A stretch of DNA of 64,000 nucleotides from DTU024 sp964518875. GTDB lineage: Bacteria; Bacillota; Clostridia; Christensenellales; Aristaeellaceae. Of the stretch, positions 9,267-17,858 are shown one piece after another (position 1 is the first letter of the stretch; the number at the start of each line of letters is the position of its first letter). The notes under the pieces are model-generated. The model did not search any database, was not told the origin of the DNA, and saw only the letters and a program-made list of their open reading frames with translations. The position numbers and the translations under genes were made by a program. The stretch is from contig CAZFHI010000001.1 of assembly GCA_964518875.1 (NCBI GenBank), forward strand, positions 1 to 64,000, in the 5' to 3' direction.

Positions 9267-9754
9267 AAACAAATGACAACAAACTTTCACTAAGCTATAT
9301 AGTAACGGCCGGAGTAATCGCCGCCGTATACGCGGCTCTTACCATTCTGCTTGCCCCAATCAGCTTTAACGTGGTTCAATTCAGGGCTGCGGAAGCGCTT
9401 ACGCTTCTGCCCGTAATACTGCCTCAAAGCATTCCGGGGCTTGCCATAGGCTGCATTTTAGGTAACCTTATAGCTGGAGCCGCCTGGCAGGACATAGTTT
9501 TCGGCTCTCTCGCCACGCTTTTGGCGGCATACTCTACGTTCCTGTTTAAAAAGTACGTTTGGCTTGCCGCGTTTATGCCGGTCTTGATTAACGGGCTTGT
9601 GGTGGGCGGAGTGCTTTCATGGCTCAACGGGCTTCCGTTCTGGGCGACTGCGGGAACCGTAGCCGTAGGCGAAGCCGCGGTATGCTATATGCTCGGCATA
9701 CCTTTAATACAGCTTCTTAAAAAACACTTTAAAGATGAAAAGGCGTTGAAGTAA
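9254..9754 (+). CDS. queT: QueT-like queuosine-precursor transporter
   Basis: 166 residues with about five membrane segments. AALTILLAPISFNVVQFRAAEALTLLP is the characteristic QueT opening, followed by GLAIGCILGNL. QueT proteins are thought to be ECF-type substrate-binding components for preQ0/preQ1. The gene starts inside the end of glgP, so a preQ1 riboswitch immediately before it is not possible and none was seen. A queA gene for queuosine biosynthesis lies at 32.9 kb, consistent with salvage. Confidence 0.8.
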   Translation: MASIKTNDNKLSLSYIVTAGVIAAVYAALTILLAPISFNVVQFRAAEALTLLPVILPQSIPGLAIGCILGNLIAGAAWQDIVFGSLATLLAAYSTFLFKKYVWLAAFMPVLINGLVVGGVLSWLNGLPFWATAGTVAVGEAAVCYMLGIPLIQLLKKHFKDEKALK

Positions 9755-9756
9755 CA

Positions 9757-10446
9757 ATGTTTTATTTAGACCCCACCTTTATAATACTTATACCTGGTCT
9801 TATACTGGCTTTTATAGCGCAGATAAAGGTACAGTCCGCTTTTTCAAGGTACAGCAGGGTGCCTTCAAGCTTTAACGGCACGGCGGCGCAGGCGGCAGGC
9901 TACATGCTGTCGCGTCTTGGCGACAGCGATATAAAAATCGAGCAGACCGGCGGCATGCTTACAGACCATTACGATCCCAGAAGCCACACGCTGCGCCTGT
10001 CTGAAAGCGTCTATTCATCAAACAGCATCGCAGCCTTAGGCGTCGCCGCGCACGAATCCGGCCACGCCATGCAGCAGAATGAAAACTACGCGTTTTTAAA
10101 GCTGCGCAACGCTTCCGTGCCCTATGTATCAGTATCGTCCAATATAAGCATAACGATTTTTATACTGGGCTTAATAGCGTCCGCTGATTTTTTGGTTAAC
10201 CTTGGCATAATACTGTTTGCGTCTGGCGTTGTGTTTTCGCTTATTACTCTCCCGGTAGAATTTGACGCGAGCAGAAGGGCGGTTGTTATGCTTAAAGAAA
10301 GCAACATTATTACTTCCCAAGAAGAAGAAAAAGGCGTAAAAAACGTGCTAAACGCCGCGGCTTTAACCTACGTCGCCGCCGCCGTTACGTCTATACTTAA
10401 TTTATGGCGCCTTCTTATAATACGCGACAGGCACAGCAGGGATTAG
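9757..10446 (+). CDS. Membrane zinc metallopeptidase (YugP-like)
   Basis: 229 residues: N-terminal membrane segment, a soluble part containing VAAHESGHAMQ (HExxH zinc site, about residues 106-114), then further membrane segments at 125-165 and 205-222. This is the zinc_peptidase_2 (YugP) arrangement of small membrane-bound peptidases of unknown target. It follows queT by two bases, and its last four bases overlap the end of the convergent azlD. Confidence 0.85.
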   Translation: MFYLDPTFIILIPGLILAFIAQIKVQSAFSRYSRVPSSFNGTAAQAAGYMLSRLGDSDIKIEQTGGMLTDHYDPRSHTLRLSESVYSSNSIAALGVAAHESGHAMQQNENYAFLKLRNASVPYVSVSSNISITIFILGLIASADFLVNLGIILFASGVVFSLITLPVEFDASRRAVVMLKESNIITSQEEEKGVKNVLNAAALTYVAAAVTSILNLWRLLIIRDRHSRD

Positions 10447-10745
10447 ACTATCAGGTAAACGACAGCCTCTGCAATAACGGCTATAATTACAACGGCAATC
10501 ACGGGAAGCTTAAGCAAGCTTGCCAGAACCGCCGCAACGCCGCCCACAAAACCTACCGCGGGCTCCGCAGCGTCTACGCTCAGCACGCCTGGAAATATTA
10601 AAGCCGCTAAGGCCGTATATGGAATGTATGATAAAAAGCGTTCCCAATACGGGCTTAGCTTTTTTTTGCCGCCGCTTAAAGCTGGCAGCGCGCGCGGGAT
10701 ATACGTTACTATCATCATAAGAAAAATTAAAATATATATGTTCAT
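10443..10745 (-). CDS. azlD: AzlD-type branched-chain amino acid exporter subunit
   Basis: 100 residues with three to four membrane segments. YIPRALPALS near the start, RFLSYIPYTALAALIFPGVL in the middle and a hydrophobic C-terminus match AzlD. It is the small partner of AzlC in export of branched-chain amino acids and analogues. Its ATG overlaps the azlC stop by four bases (ATGA), showing translational coupling. Confidence 0.9.
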   Translation of the reverse strand: MNIYILIFLMMIVTYIPRALPALSGGKKKLSPYWERFLSYIPYTALAALIFPGVLSVDAAEPAVGFVGGVAAVLASLLKLPVIAVVIIAVIAEAVVYLIV

Positions 10746-11428
10746 TTGCTTTTTTCCTTCATATCGTCAGGCAGTATGGTTCCAAAAAAAGCTCCTGCAA
10801 GCATGGCGGGTATTACAGAAGTTCCGTTTGGCATTATAACGGAAAGCAGGGAGTTTACCGCCGCTGTAAGCACCACTATTAAAAGCACCTTGGCGCTTCC
10901 CTGTACGCTTGGCATAAGCATGGATATAAACGCCGCGTATATGGCTATGCCCAGAGCGTCTGAAAACCTTGCGGGAACAGCGTTCATAAGCGCGCACCCT
11001 AAAAGAGTGCCTAAGCTCCATGAAATATATACCATAAGGTTCATGCCGCCAAGATAAGCGGCGTCGTCCTCCTGCTTTTTACTTAATGAAAACATCGTAA
11101 AGCTTTCATCGCATATTACGTAAGAAAGCGCAAGCTTCTTTTGCAACGGCGTTTTTTTAAGGCGGTTCATAATGTACGAGCTCATAACAACGTGCCTTAA
11201 ATTTATTAAAAACGTGCCTAATATTATTATAAGCGGAGAGCTTCCAGCGCTAAGCGCGTTTATTGCAAAAAACTGAGAGCTTCCAGCCACGACTATCATA
11301 GACATAAGCGTAGCTTCAACCGTGCTAAGGCCCGCCTTCCTTGCGGCAAGCCCGAACGAAATGCCCACGGATATCATTCCTATGCAAACAGGTATGGAAG
11401 TTTTCATGCCTTTTTTAAACGAATCCAA
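10742..11428 (-). CDS. azlC: AzlC family amino acid permease
   Basis: 228 residues, multi-pass membrane protein. Family marks: VCIGMISVGISFGLAARKAGLS, the AGSSQFFAINAL stretch, and NLRHVVMSSYI. AzlC with AzlD forms a branched-chain amino acid exporter. Start is TTG at 11428 with GGAGGTGAA in front. A TATAAT box at 11452-11457 on this strand would give a short leader; its -35 is poor. The next 170 bases upstream hold only the terminator of the neighbouring gene. Confidence 0.9.
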   Translation of the reverse strand: MDSFKKGMKTSIPVCIGMISVGISFGLAARKAGLSTVEATLMSMIVVAGSSQFFAINALSAGSSPLIIILGTFLINLRHVVMSSYIMNRLKKTPLQKKLALSYVICDESFTMFSLSKKQEDDAAYLGGMNLMVYISWSLGTLLGCALMNAVPARFSDALGIAIYAAFISMLMPSVQGSAKVLLIVVLTAAVNSLLSVIMPNGTSVIPAMLAGAFFGTILPDDMKEKSK

Positions 11429-11633
11429 AAGTCTTCACCTCCGTTTAACGGATTATACCACAATTTGAAGCGGGGAAAGAGCCTTAAAGGCCTAGCACTT
11501 TCAGCGCGTATTCAAGCGCGCGCAAAATACATAAACAGTAAAACGGCCGTTTTGTTTTTATATTTAATTATTCTTTTATTAAACCGGCTCAGCCTTAAGA
11601 GCTTTATTTTATAAGGCGCTACGATACAATAAT

Positions 11634-11665
11634 AAAAAACTTTGGCGCCATGAAAAGCGCCAAAG
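11634..11665 (-). terminator. Terminator of the peptidoglycan-binding protein gene
   Basis: Stem CTTTGGCGC / GCGCCAAAG with an 8-base loop; on the minus strand it is followed by a run of T. Confidence 0.85.
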
Positions 11666-11695
11666 TGATGAAATACAAAATATTGTTTATTAGCG

Positions 11696-12967
11696 TTACC
11701 AGCTGTATTTAGACGCTCTTTGAACGGCGTTCTGGTGCGCTCCGTCGCGCCTGTCCGTGCCGTGCGTTTTGCTGTTTAAGAAATGTATGCAGAAGTGGCC
11801 GTCAAAATCGTTGCCTTTAATGGTATTGTCCTCATGCGGCATGCAGTTCATGCTCGCAGCGTACACATGGCCGTTGTATTTTACTAAAATGGACCTTCTT
11901 GACCACGTCCACGATCCGCCTACGGCTTCCTTAAATATGGCGGTCTGTTTGGCGTTTACTGGCTCCGCGTCTATATGGTTATAGCCGCTCCAGCGTTTTG
12001 CTGTGAATACCTTGCCTGATTCTATATCCTTTATTGAAAATATGCCGCCCTTGGGAATTTTGCTCGATCCTCCCTTGAACCAGTCCAGCTTTTCCGTTTC
12101 TATCGTATAGTTTGCGGCGTTCTTGCCAAAAAGCTTTTTAATGGTGTTGTTGCCGGCGGTGCCGTCCACCTTTAAGCCTGCGCGCTTTTGAAAGTCCTTC
12201 ACAGCCTGCTCTGTTTGGTTTCCGTACTTGCCGTCTATCGGGTAGCTGTAATAACCTTTTAATTTTAAAGCCTGCTGCAGGGCAGTAACATGCCTGCCTG
12301 AATTGTTTTTTCTGCTCGTGTTGGGCACAGGTATCTGGCTTATCCTGCTTATGCCCTTCATTTTAGGGTCGTCCTTGGCGGAAGTTTCGCTTACCTTGCC
12401 GAACAGTTTTTTAATGGTTTCATAGTTGGTCTTTCCAGTTACAGAAAGCCCGTTTTTCTTTTGGTAGGTTTTTATAGCGTCCCTGGTCAGGTTGCCAAAC
12501 TTGCCGTCCACAACGCCCGTATAGCACTTTTTAAGCTGTAAAGCTCTTTGCAGCTTTTCTACGTCTTCGCCGCTGTCGCCGTACTTTACGTTGCACGGGG
12601 CGTCTCCAAGCGCTCTTATGCTACTTGCACTTGCGTATTTGCTTTTGCTTTCGTTTGCAATACTGTTCTTTAATTTTTTAAGGGATCCCGACGGCAGGTC
12701 CACAAACTTGCTCATAATATAGCCTTCGTCGCTGTCATAACGGGCCTTGTAAAACTCTCCCTTTATTCCAAGCACGGCGACCTTTGTGCCTTTTTTTAGA
12801 ACCGCATGGTAGCCGCAGTCTGTATTAGCCTTCATGCGGAAGAATACCTTGTCCGTATTTACGGTTCCTGTATAGCTTGGGGAGGCGCTCGCCGTAAATG
12901 CGGCAGATGCCATAATTATTATAAGGCCCAGCAGCAATACAAGCCTGTTATTTCTTTTATAGTGCAT
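11696..12967 (-). CDS. Secreted SH3 / double peptidoglycan-binding-domain protein
   Basis: 423 residues. Signal peptide (residues 1-28, ending TASAS), an SH3-like domain (about 35-92), then two PG_binding_1 repeats: VEKLQRALQLKKCYTGVVDG (about 135) and VTALQQALKLKGYYSYPIDG (about 228). The C-terminal 120 residues form a separate conserved-looking domain with GSWTWSRR, AASMNCMPH, FDGHFCIHFLNSKTHG and DGAHQNAV; its spaced His, Cys and Asp suggest a hydrolase or metal site, but I do not recognise the fold. It likely acts in the cell wall. ATG with AGGAGGA in front; own promoter and terminator. Confidence 0.85.
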   Translation of the reverse strand: MHYKRNNRLVLLLGLIIIMASAAFTASASPSYTGTVNTDKVFFRMKANTDCGYHAVLKKGTKVAVLGIKGEFYKARYDSDEGYIMSKFVDLPSGSLKKLKNSIANESKSKYASASSIRALGDAPCNVKYGDSGEDVEKLQRALQLKKCYTGVVDGKFGNLTRDAIKTYQKKNGLSVTGKTNYETIKKLFGKVSETSAKDDPKMKGISRISQIPVPNTSRKNNSGRHVTALQQALKLKGYYSYPIDGKYGNQTEQAVKDFQKRAGLKVDGTAGNNTIKKLFGKNAANYTIETEKLDWFKGGSSKIPKGGIFSIKDIESGKVFTAKRWSGYNHIDAEPVNAKQTAIFKEAVGGSWTWSRRSILVKYNGHVYAASMNCMPHEDNTIKGNDFDGHFCIHFLNSKTHGTDRRDGAHQNAVQRASKYSW

Positions 12968-13019
12968 AATCTCCTCCTAAAAACAGTCTAAAACAGTCCG
13001 TTTGTTTGTTCACGCGTAT

Positions 13020-13048
13020 AATATATTACAATTTCGTTAAAATTGCAA
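13020..13048 (-). promoter_or_regulatory. Promoter of the peptidoglycan-binding protein gene
   Basis: Minus strand: TTGCAA (13048-13043), 17-bp spacer, TATATT (13025-13020). Confidence 0.7.
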
Positions 13049-13095
13049 GTCTTTTTTAATATTATTTAAGAAATTTCTGCTTTCATTAAATCTGC

Positions 13096-13124
13096 TTGAC
13101 GCCAGCGTATAATATTGTTACAAT
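13096..13124 (+). promoter_or_regulatory. Promoter of the lipoprotein gene
   Basis: TTGACG (13096-13101), 17-bp spacer, TACAAT (13119-13124). It places the transcript start near 13131, which excludes an earlier in-frame ATG at 13096. Confidence 0.75.
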
Positions 13125-13161
13125 ATTTTTAGATTCTATTAAGTTCAATGGAGGGAGCAAT

Positions 13162-13962
13162 ATGAAAAAAAATATCCTCGTCATTATACTCGTTCTGTTG
13201 GTGGGGATTATGCTTTCCGGCTGCGGCAGTCAGGGTAACAATAACGCGCAGCCTCCTACGCAGGTGCCCACCCAGCCCGCAGCCCTTACGCAGCCTACTG
13301 ACGTTCCCATGCCGGATTTTGACGCCGTGCTTCCCGAAGGCTACGACCCGGCGTCCGAAGAAGAATCCTCTGTTTTAGCAGACAGCCAGCAGGCGGATTT
13401 TGTTAATCCCACAGCGCAATACGCAGGTTCTACACCTATACCCATAGACCCATTGGATATGCCTACCGCAACGCCCAGGCAGGCGCTTACGTTCACATAC
13501 GCCAAGTACAACGCGGATAAGCTCGGACTAAGCTTTGAATCCGTCGCGGGCTACGAAATAGACGATACGCAGCCTAACACCTATATATTGACTGAGCCGG
13601 AAGCGACGGTTAAAGACAATTTCCCCGCGCAGATTACATTAAGCGTCGTTCCGGTTAATAAAAGCTACAACATAAACACATTAAAGTCCGACCTTAAAGC
13701 CAAGCTGCAGGATTTAGGCAAAATAAACTACAAAAAGTGGGAGCCTACAAATATAAGCAAGCGCACGCTGCTCGGCAAGGAAGGCTACTACGGTAACTAC
13801 CGCGGCGAAATGTTTGACGATACCATAGTCCGCGGGAGACTGCACATGTCTATCGTAAACAACAACCTTATAACGCTTAACGTCGCCTGCCCCGGCTGGT
13901 ACAACACGGATTATATGGGAGTATATTCCCGCATAAGAAGCACGCTTAAAATGCTTCAATAA
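13162..13962 (+). CDS. Putative lipoprotein
   Basis: 266 residues. Signal peptide with lipobox LSGC (Cys at residue 21), then a Pro/Thr/Gln-rich spacer to about residue 120 and a compact C-terminal domain (about 125-266) of mixed beta pattern. I do not recognise the domain. It is anchored to the outer face of the membrane. ATG at 13162 has GGAGGG upstream and follows the mapped promoter; an upstream ATG would lie before the transcript start. Monocistronic between its promoter and a terminator. Confidence 0.82.
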   Translation: MKKNILVIILVLLVGIMLSGCGSQGNNNAQPPTQVPTQPAALTQPTDVPMPDFDAVLPEGYDPASEEESSVLADSQQADFVNPTAQYAGSTPIPIDPLDMPTATPRQALTFTYAKYNADKLGLSFESVAGYEIDDTQPNTYILTEPEATVKDNFPAQITLSVVPVNKSYNINTLKSDLKAKLQDLGKINYKKWEPTNISKRTLLGKEGYYGNYRGEMFDDTIVRGRLHMSIVNNNLITLNVACPGWYNTDYMGVYSRIRSTLKMLQ

Positions 13963-13976
13963 TAAAATACAATAAG

Positions 13977-14007
13977 AAAATGCCCGTTAACACAGCGGGC
14001 ATTTTTT
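13977..14007 (+). terminator. Bidirectional terminator between the lipoprotein gene and scpB
   Basis: Stem TGCCCG / CGGGCA flanked by A-run and T-run, serving both convergent genes. Confidence 0.85.
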
Positions 14008-14026
14008 AATGCGCTTACGATTGTTT

Positions 14027-14680
14027 TTAGCTTTCCTTAACCGTTTCAGGCTGCTCGTCATTGTTTTCCTGCGTTTTATTTTCCGCATTTAATGGCGGCT
14101 CTTTTTGAACCTGCTTTTCCATATTATCAGGACTTTGCGATAATTCATTATCTGAATCCGCTTCGTCCCGCTTTATTTCAGGGCGAGGAAGCTCGTCCAG
14201 AGAAGAAATGCCAAAGTGGGACAAAAATTTATCCGTTGTGCGGTAAAGATACGGCCTTCCAAGCGTGTCTTTTCTTCCGCATACTTCTATAAGCTCTTTA
14301 TTTACTAAAGACTGCATGGAATAATCGCACTTGACGCCTCTTACGCTTTCAACGTCAAGCCTCGTTACAGGCTGCTTATAGGCGACCACGGCAAGCGTTT
14401 CAAGCGCCGCGCTTGAAAGCGACTGCCGCTGCACCGGCTGCAGCATTTTTTCTACGTAGGGGGCGTAAATATCCCTTGTTTTAAGCTGTATATGCTCCCC
14501 GAATTTTTTAAGCACCAGCCCGCGCTTATTAAATTCATATTCCGCTTCGAGGCTTTCAACGGCATGCAGTACGTCAAGCTCCGGGAAATCCAAATTTTTA
14601 GCTATATCCTTTATGCTTACAGGCTCGCCCGTAACAAAGAGCACGGCTTCTATTATCTGTTTTAGAAAGTTTTCTGCCAA
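14027..14680 (-). CDS. scpB: Segregation and condensation protein B
   Basis: 217 residues. Two winged-helix domains: LKQIIEAVLFVTGEPVSIKDIA at the start and LETLAVVAYKQPVTRLDVESVRGVKCDYSMQSL with LGRPYLYRTTDKFL, which is the ScpB core. The C-terminal 45 residues are acidic and Gln/Asn-rich, a normal disordered tail. ScpB dimers bind ScpA and SMC in chromosome condensation. TTG start with AGGAA upstream; three bases after scpA, last gene of the leftward train. Confidence 0.95.
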   Translation of the reverse strand: MAENFLKQIIEAVLFVTGEPVSIKDIAKNLDFPELDVLHAVESLEAEYEFNKRGLVLKKFGEHIQLKTRDIYAPYVEKMLQPVQRQSLSSAALETLAVVAYKQPVTRLDVESVRGVKCDYSMQSLVNKELIEVCGRKDTLGRPYLYRTTDKFLSHFGISSLDELPRPEIKRDEADSDNELSQSPDNMEKQVQKEPPLNAENKTQENNDEQPETVKES

Positions 14681-14683
14681 GTT

Positions 14684-15400
14684 TTATTTCCTTCCTATGA
14701 GTTCAATACATATATCCCCGTAGATCTTATCCTGTACGCAGCTTATTCTTCCAAGCTTCAGAAGCTCAAGCAGCGCGAGGAACACTGTAACGGCTTCTTC
14801 GCGGCTTTCGCTCGCATCAAGCAGCTCGTTAAAGCTGCTGTTCCCATTTCTGCAATACGCTATTATGCCTTTCATGCATTCCTGCACCGTGTGGACTTCC
14901 TTCGCTATGCGGTGAATTACTGCCTCCGTTGTCTCTTCCTCGGGCCTTCTTGCAAGCACCCTTGCAAAGGCTTCGGACAGCCCGCCAAGGCTCAGGCCTT
15001 TAAGCTCCAGCGTTGGGGGCGGCAGCGGAAACTCCTCCGGCAGCTTTTCATACATCTTAGCGGCGTTCTTTTCAAACACCTGCATTTCCTGCGCCGCTTT
15101 TTTAAGCGAAGCGTATTCTTCAAGCTGGCGTATAAGCTGCGTTTCAGGGTCCTCTTCAGGCTCCGGCTCCGTTTTTGGCAAAAGCGAGCGGCTTTTTATG
15201 AGCAGCAGAGTCGCCGCCATCTGTATGAAGGCGCTCGCTTCTTCCATGTCAAGGTCGTCGGCTTCTCTTACTGAAGAAATGTATTGCTCCGTAATATCTG
15301 ACACGAATATGTCCTTAATATCTATTTTAGCTTTCCCTATTAAAAACAAAAGCATATCGAGCGGGCCGTCAAACTGGCTCAGATGAAATACTTTATCCAT
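14684..15400 (-). CDS. scpA: Segregation and condensation protein A
   Basis: 238 residues. Kleisin of the SMC complex: N-terminal FDGPLDMLLFLIGKAKIDIKDI, then the YISSVREADDLDMEEASAFIQMAATLLLIKSRSLLP block, and a winged-helix C-terminus ending VTVFLALLELLKLGRISCVQ. Bridges the SMC heads and binds ScpB. Spaced three bases from each neighbour. Confidence 0.96.
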   Translation of the reverse strand: MDKVFHLSQFDGPLDMLLFLIGKAKIDIKDIFVSDITEQYISSVREADDLDMEEASAFIQMAATLLLIKSRSLLPKTEPEPEEDPETQLIRQLEEYASLKKAAQEMQVFEKNAAKMYEKLPEEFPLPPPTLELKGLSLGGLSEAFARVLARRPEEETTEAVIHRIAKEVHTVQECMKGIIAYCRNGNSSFNELLDASESREEAVTVFLALLELLKLGRISCVQDKIYGDICIELIGRK

Positions 15401-15403
15401 TTT

Positions 15404-16177
15404 TTACATTCCGAATATTTTAAGCATCGCCCAGAGAATATTGCCCTGCACGAAGTACATGACGGCGCCCACCGCGTTTGAAATAAAATCTGTGAAGAAC
15501 ATAACGGCAAGCAGTATCGCCTGGAGTATTCTGAACGTCTTTCCCCCTAAAAACACCTTGCCTTTAAACGCCAGCTGGTTTAAAACGTGGAAGCCGTCAA
15601 GAGGCGGAAGCGGCAAAATGTTAAAAAGGCAAAGGCCAAGATTTATAAGCATGGAATGCAGCAAAATCCTTTGTATGTGAAGAAGCCAGGGCGTTTTAAT
15701 AAAAGGCAGAAGCGCTTCCGCATATTCTGGTATAAGCTGCACAAAAAAGCCATCGCTCTGCGCGTTTAAAAAATAGTTGTATATCGCCCCGCTGTTAAGC
15801 GGGTTTCTATACAAGAAACGCCCGACTATTACGGATAGCAGCATGGAAAGCAAAAACAATATAAAGTTAACCGTAATGCCCGCAAGGGATACGACTATGT
15901 CGTCTTTTTTGGGGTTCTTGAAATTATTGGGGTTTACCGGCACGGGCTTCGCCCAGCCGAAGCCGAACAGGAACAAAAATATAGTCCCCATAACGTCCAT
16001 ATGCTTTAAAGGGTTAATTGTAAGCCTTCCATACAGCTTTGCGGTAGGGTCGCCAGCCTTGAAAGCGGCGTAGCCGTGCGCGAACTCGTGCATGGAAATC
16101 GCGAGCAGCACGGCGGGCGCCCTGTAAAGCATGAAAAGCAAAAAGCCTCTGGGGTCTCTCTCAAGCCAACTAAGCAT
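15404..16177 (-). CDS. Site-2 protease family membrane metalloprotease
   Basis: 257 residues, about six membrane segments. HEFAHG (HExxH zinc site, about residue 30) lies in the first hydrophobic region, and LPLPPLDGFHVL (the DG motif supplying the third ligand, about residue 192) follows. This is the small M50B group common beside scpAB in Gram-positive bacteria; the substrate is unknown. ATG with GGAGCG seven bases upstream. Confidence 0.92.
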   Translation of the reverse strand: MLSWLERDPRGFLLFMLYRAPAVLLAISMHEFAHGYAAFKAGDPTAKLYGRLTINPLKHMDVMGTIFLFLFGFGWAKPVPVNPNNFKNPKKDDIVVSLAGITVNFILFLLSMLLSVIVGRFLYRNPLNSGAIYNYFLNAQSDGFFVQLIPEYAEALLPFIKTPWLLHIQRILLHSMLINLGLCLFNILPLPPLDGFHVLNQLAFKGKVFLGGKTFRILQAILLAVMFFTDFISNAVGAVMYFVQGNILWAMLKIFGM

Positions 16178-16192
16178 TGGTTTGCGCTCCTT

Positions 16193-16897
16193 TTACGGGG
16201 TTTTAAGAGAAGCTATCTCTTTTTTTATTTCTTCAGGCGTTTTATAGTTGAGAGGTGAAAACACGCCTTCCAGAGCGCGCTCAAGCTTTTCTGCGGCCGC
16301 TTTTTTGTTTCCGTTTTCAATATCGTAGCGGGACAGAAAATAAAGCGTGTCTATCTGCGTCGGCTTTATTTCGTTCGCCTTTTTAAAGTAGCCCTCCGCC
16401 TTTTCCCTGTCGTTGTAAAGCCTATAATACATCTGTCCTATATTGTCCAAAACGACGGAATCCTCTTCGTCGTAATCCAAAGCTTTCTTGTTGTACTCCA
16501 TGGCTTTTTCTTTTTCACCGCACTCCACATAAAGGTAGCCGAGCGTCTGGTATATGAGCCCGCATGGGTATTTCCTATCCGCCGCTTCAAGCGTTGATAT
16601 AGCCTTTTCCCTGTCGCCAAGAAGAAAGCAGGCGATTGAGTAGTTTACTAAAAGCCTCTGGCGCCTGTCCGGCGTATAGTCCGGCGCTTTCTGGGCTTTT
16701 ACAAGCATTTCCTTCGCCTTCTTCACGTTTTCTGTTTCGCCGGTCCTTAAAAGCAACGTGGAATAAGGCAGTATATACGCTGCGCGTATAACGCCGCCGC
16801 TGTACAGTTCTTCGTAAGCTTTCCGGGCTTCCTGCATTTCGCCCTTCTGGTGCTTTACCAAAGCCGCGCGCACCTTAAGCGCGTCCATAAATCCCAT
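16193..16897 (-). CDS. Tetratricopeptide-repeat protein
   Basis: 234 residues of helical TPR units (visible around residues 20-50, 85-115, 120-150, 155-185 and 190-215; e.g. GDREKAISTLEAADRKYP, GEKEKAMEYNKKALDYD). No signal peptide, so a cytoplasmic scaffold or adaptor. The ATG at 16897 is chosen over a GTG nine bases upstream because the GAAGGTG site then has a 6-base spacing. Lies between vanY-like genes and the site-2 protease, so co-transcribed; specific partner unknown. Confidence 0.85.
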   Translation of the reverse strand: MGFMDALKVRAALVKHQKGEMQEARKAYEELYSGGVIRAAYILPYSTLLLRTGETENVKKAKEMLVKAQKAPDYTPDRRQRLLVNYSIACFLLGDREKAISTLEAADRKYPCGLIYQTLGYLYVECGEKEKAMEYNKKALDYDEEDSVVLDNIGQMYYRLYNDREKAEGYFKKANEIKPTQIDTLYFLSRYDIENGNKKAAAEKLERALEGVFSPLNYKTPEEIKKEIASLKTP

Positions 16898-16916
16898 CGT
16901 GTTCACCTTCTAAATA

Positions 16917-17858
16917 TTAATTCATGCTGCTGAAAAGCGATATATCCTTGTCGTTGTCTACGCGCGGCCCCATTGTAGGCAGCGGCGTAGGGTAGCAGCG
17001 CCACAGCGCCTGCTCGTAGCTTACCTGCTGCGGCAGGTATTCCTGCGAAGCGGCCTTCATGGCTTCGTCCCTGCCCGCTTCAGGCGCCGCCTTAAGCGCG
17101 TTCACCTTTGAGTAATCCCCCGCCATCATGCTTTTCACAAGGCCGTATAAAAGATAGTCGCAGCCTTTTTCCACCACGTATTCAGGCAGCTCCTTCATAT
17201 ATCTGGAGTACGTTTCAAGCGGTATATTAAGCCAGTACATAGCGTCGGCGTGCGCTAAGCCCACATAGCGGTAATGCCAGGGTTCAAACTTCACCTGCGT
17301 TAAGTCGTACCACTCCGTCTTGTAGCGCATAACGAAGCCGAAGCGGTGGGCGTTTTCTGAAAGCCATTGCCCTTCTTCTGTTTCGGCAAAATTATCGTTT
17401 AAATTTTTAAAATTGCTTGACTGTATGTCCATGGTAAGGCCTAACTGGTGCTCGCTCGCCCCCGGCGGCATTACGCTCTGGCGCGCCTTTTCCCTGCTTC
17501 CCACGGCCTTTACCTTGGAATTAAAGTTTATCTGCTGTATGCCGTAGCTGCGGTAGCCGGACACCCCGTACAGCGTGTATCCTTTTTCCACGCTCGCGGC
17601 GAGGAACATGCTTTCAAGGTGCTCCGCGGCTTCTTGTCGCATGTATATTTTATCTTCCAAAGATTTTTTCCTTGTCGGCACGTCAGGAAGCGCCAGGTCC
17701 GACGGCTTAAAGTCTGAAGGCAGCCTGTTATCCATATTTACAAGGTAAACAAGGTCGCTTTCTATATCCTGATATCTTGGGTCGGGCGCCGGTGTGTTTT
17801 CGCTTGCTAAGGCGCTTAAGCAAATTAAAATCAAAGGTAAAAATATGTATTTTTTCAT
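16917..17858 (-). CDS. VanY-like D-Ala-D-Ala carboxypeptidase, copy 1
   Basis: 313 residues. N-terminal signal peptide, then an M15B catalytic domain: SGYRSYGIQQ, SEHQLGLTMDI (zinc His and Asp) and EPWHYRYVG (catalytic Glu and third His). These enzymes trim terminal D-Ala from peptidoglycan stems outside the membrane. It has a C-terminal extension of about 100 residues relative to copies 2 and 3. The preceding gene's TGA overlaps this start region: GTG at 17861 and ATG at 17858 are both possible; AAGGTG favours the ATG. Confidence 0.9.
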   Translation of the reverse strand: MKKYIFLPLILICLSALASENTPAPDPRYQDIESDLVYLVNMDNRLPSDFKPSDLALPDVPTRKKSLEDKIYMRQEAAEHLESMFLAASVEKGYTLYGVSGYRSYGIQQINFNSKVKAVGSREKARQSVMPPGASEHQLGLTMDIQSSNFKNLNDNFAETEEGQWLSENAHRFGFVMRYKTEWYDLTQVKFEPWHYRYVGLAHADAMYWLNIPLETYSRYMKELPEYVVEKGCDYLLYGLVKSMMAGDYSKVNALKAAPEAGRDEAMKAASQEYLPQQVSYEQALWRCYPTPLPTMGPRVDNDKDISLFSSMN

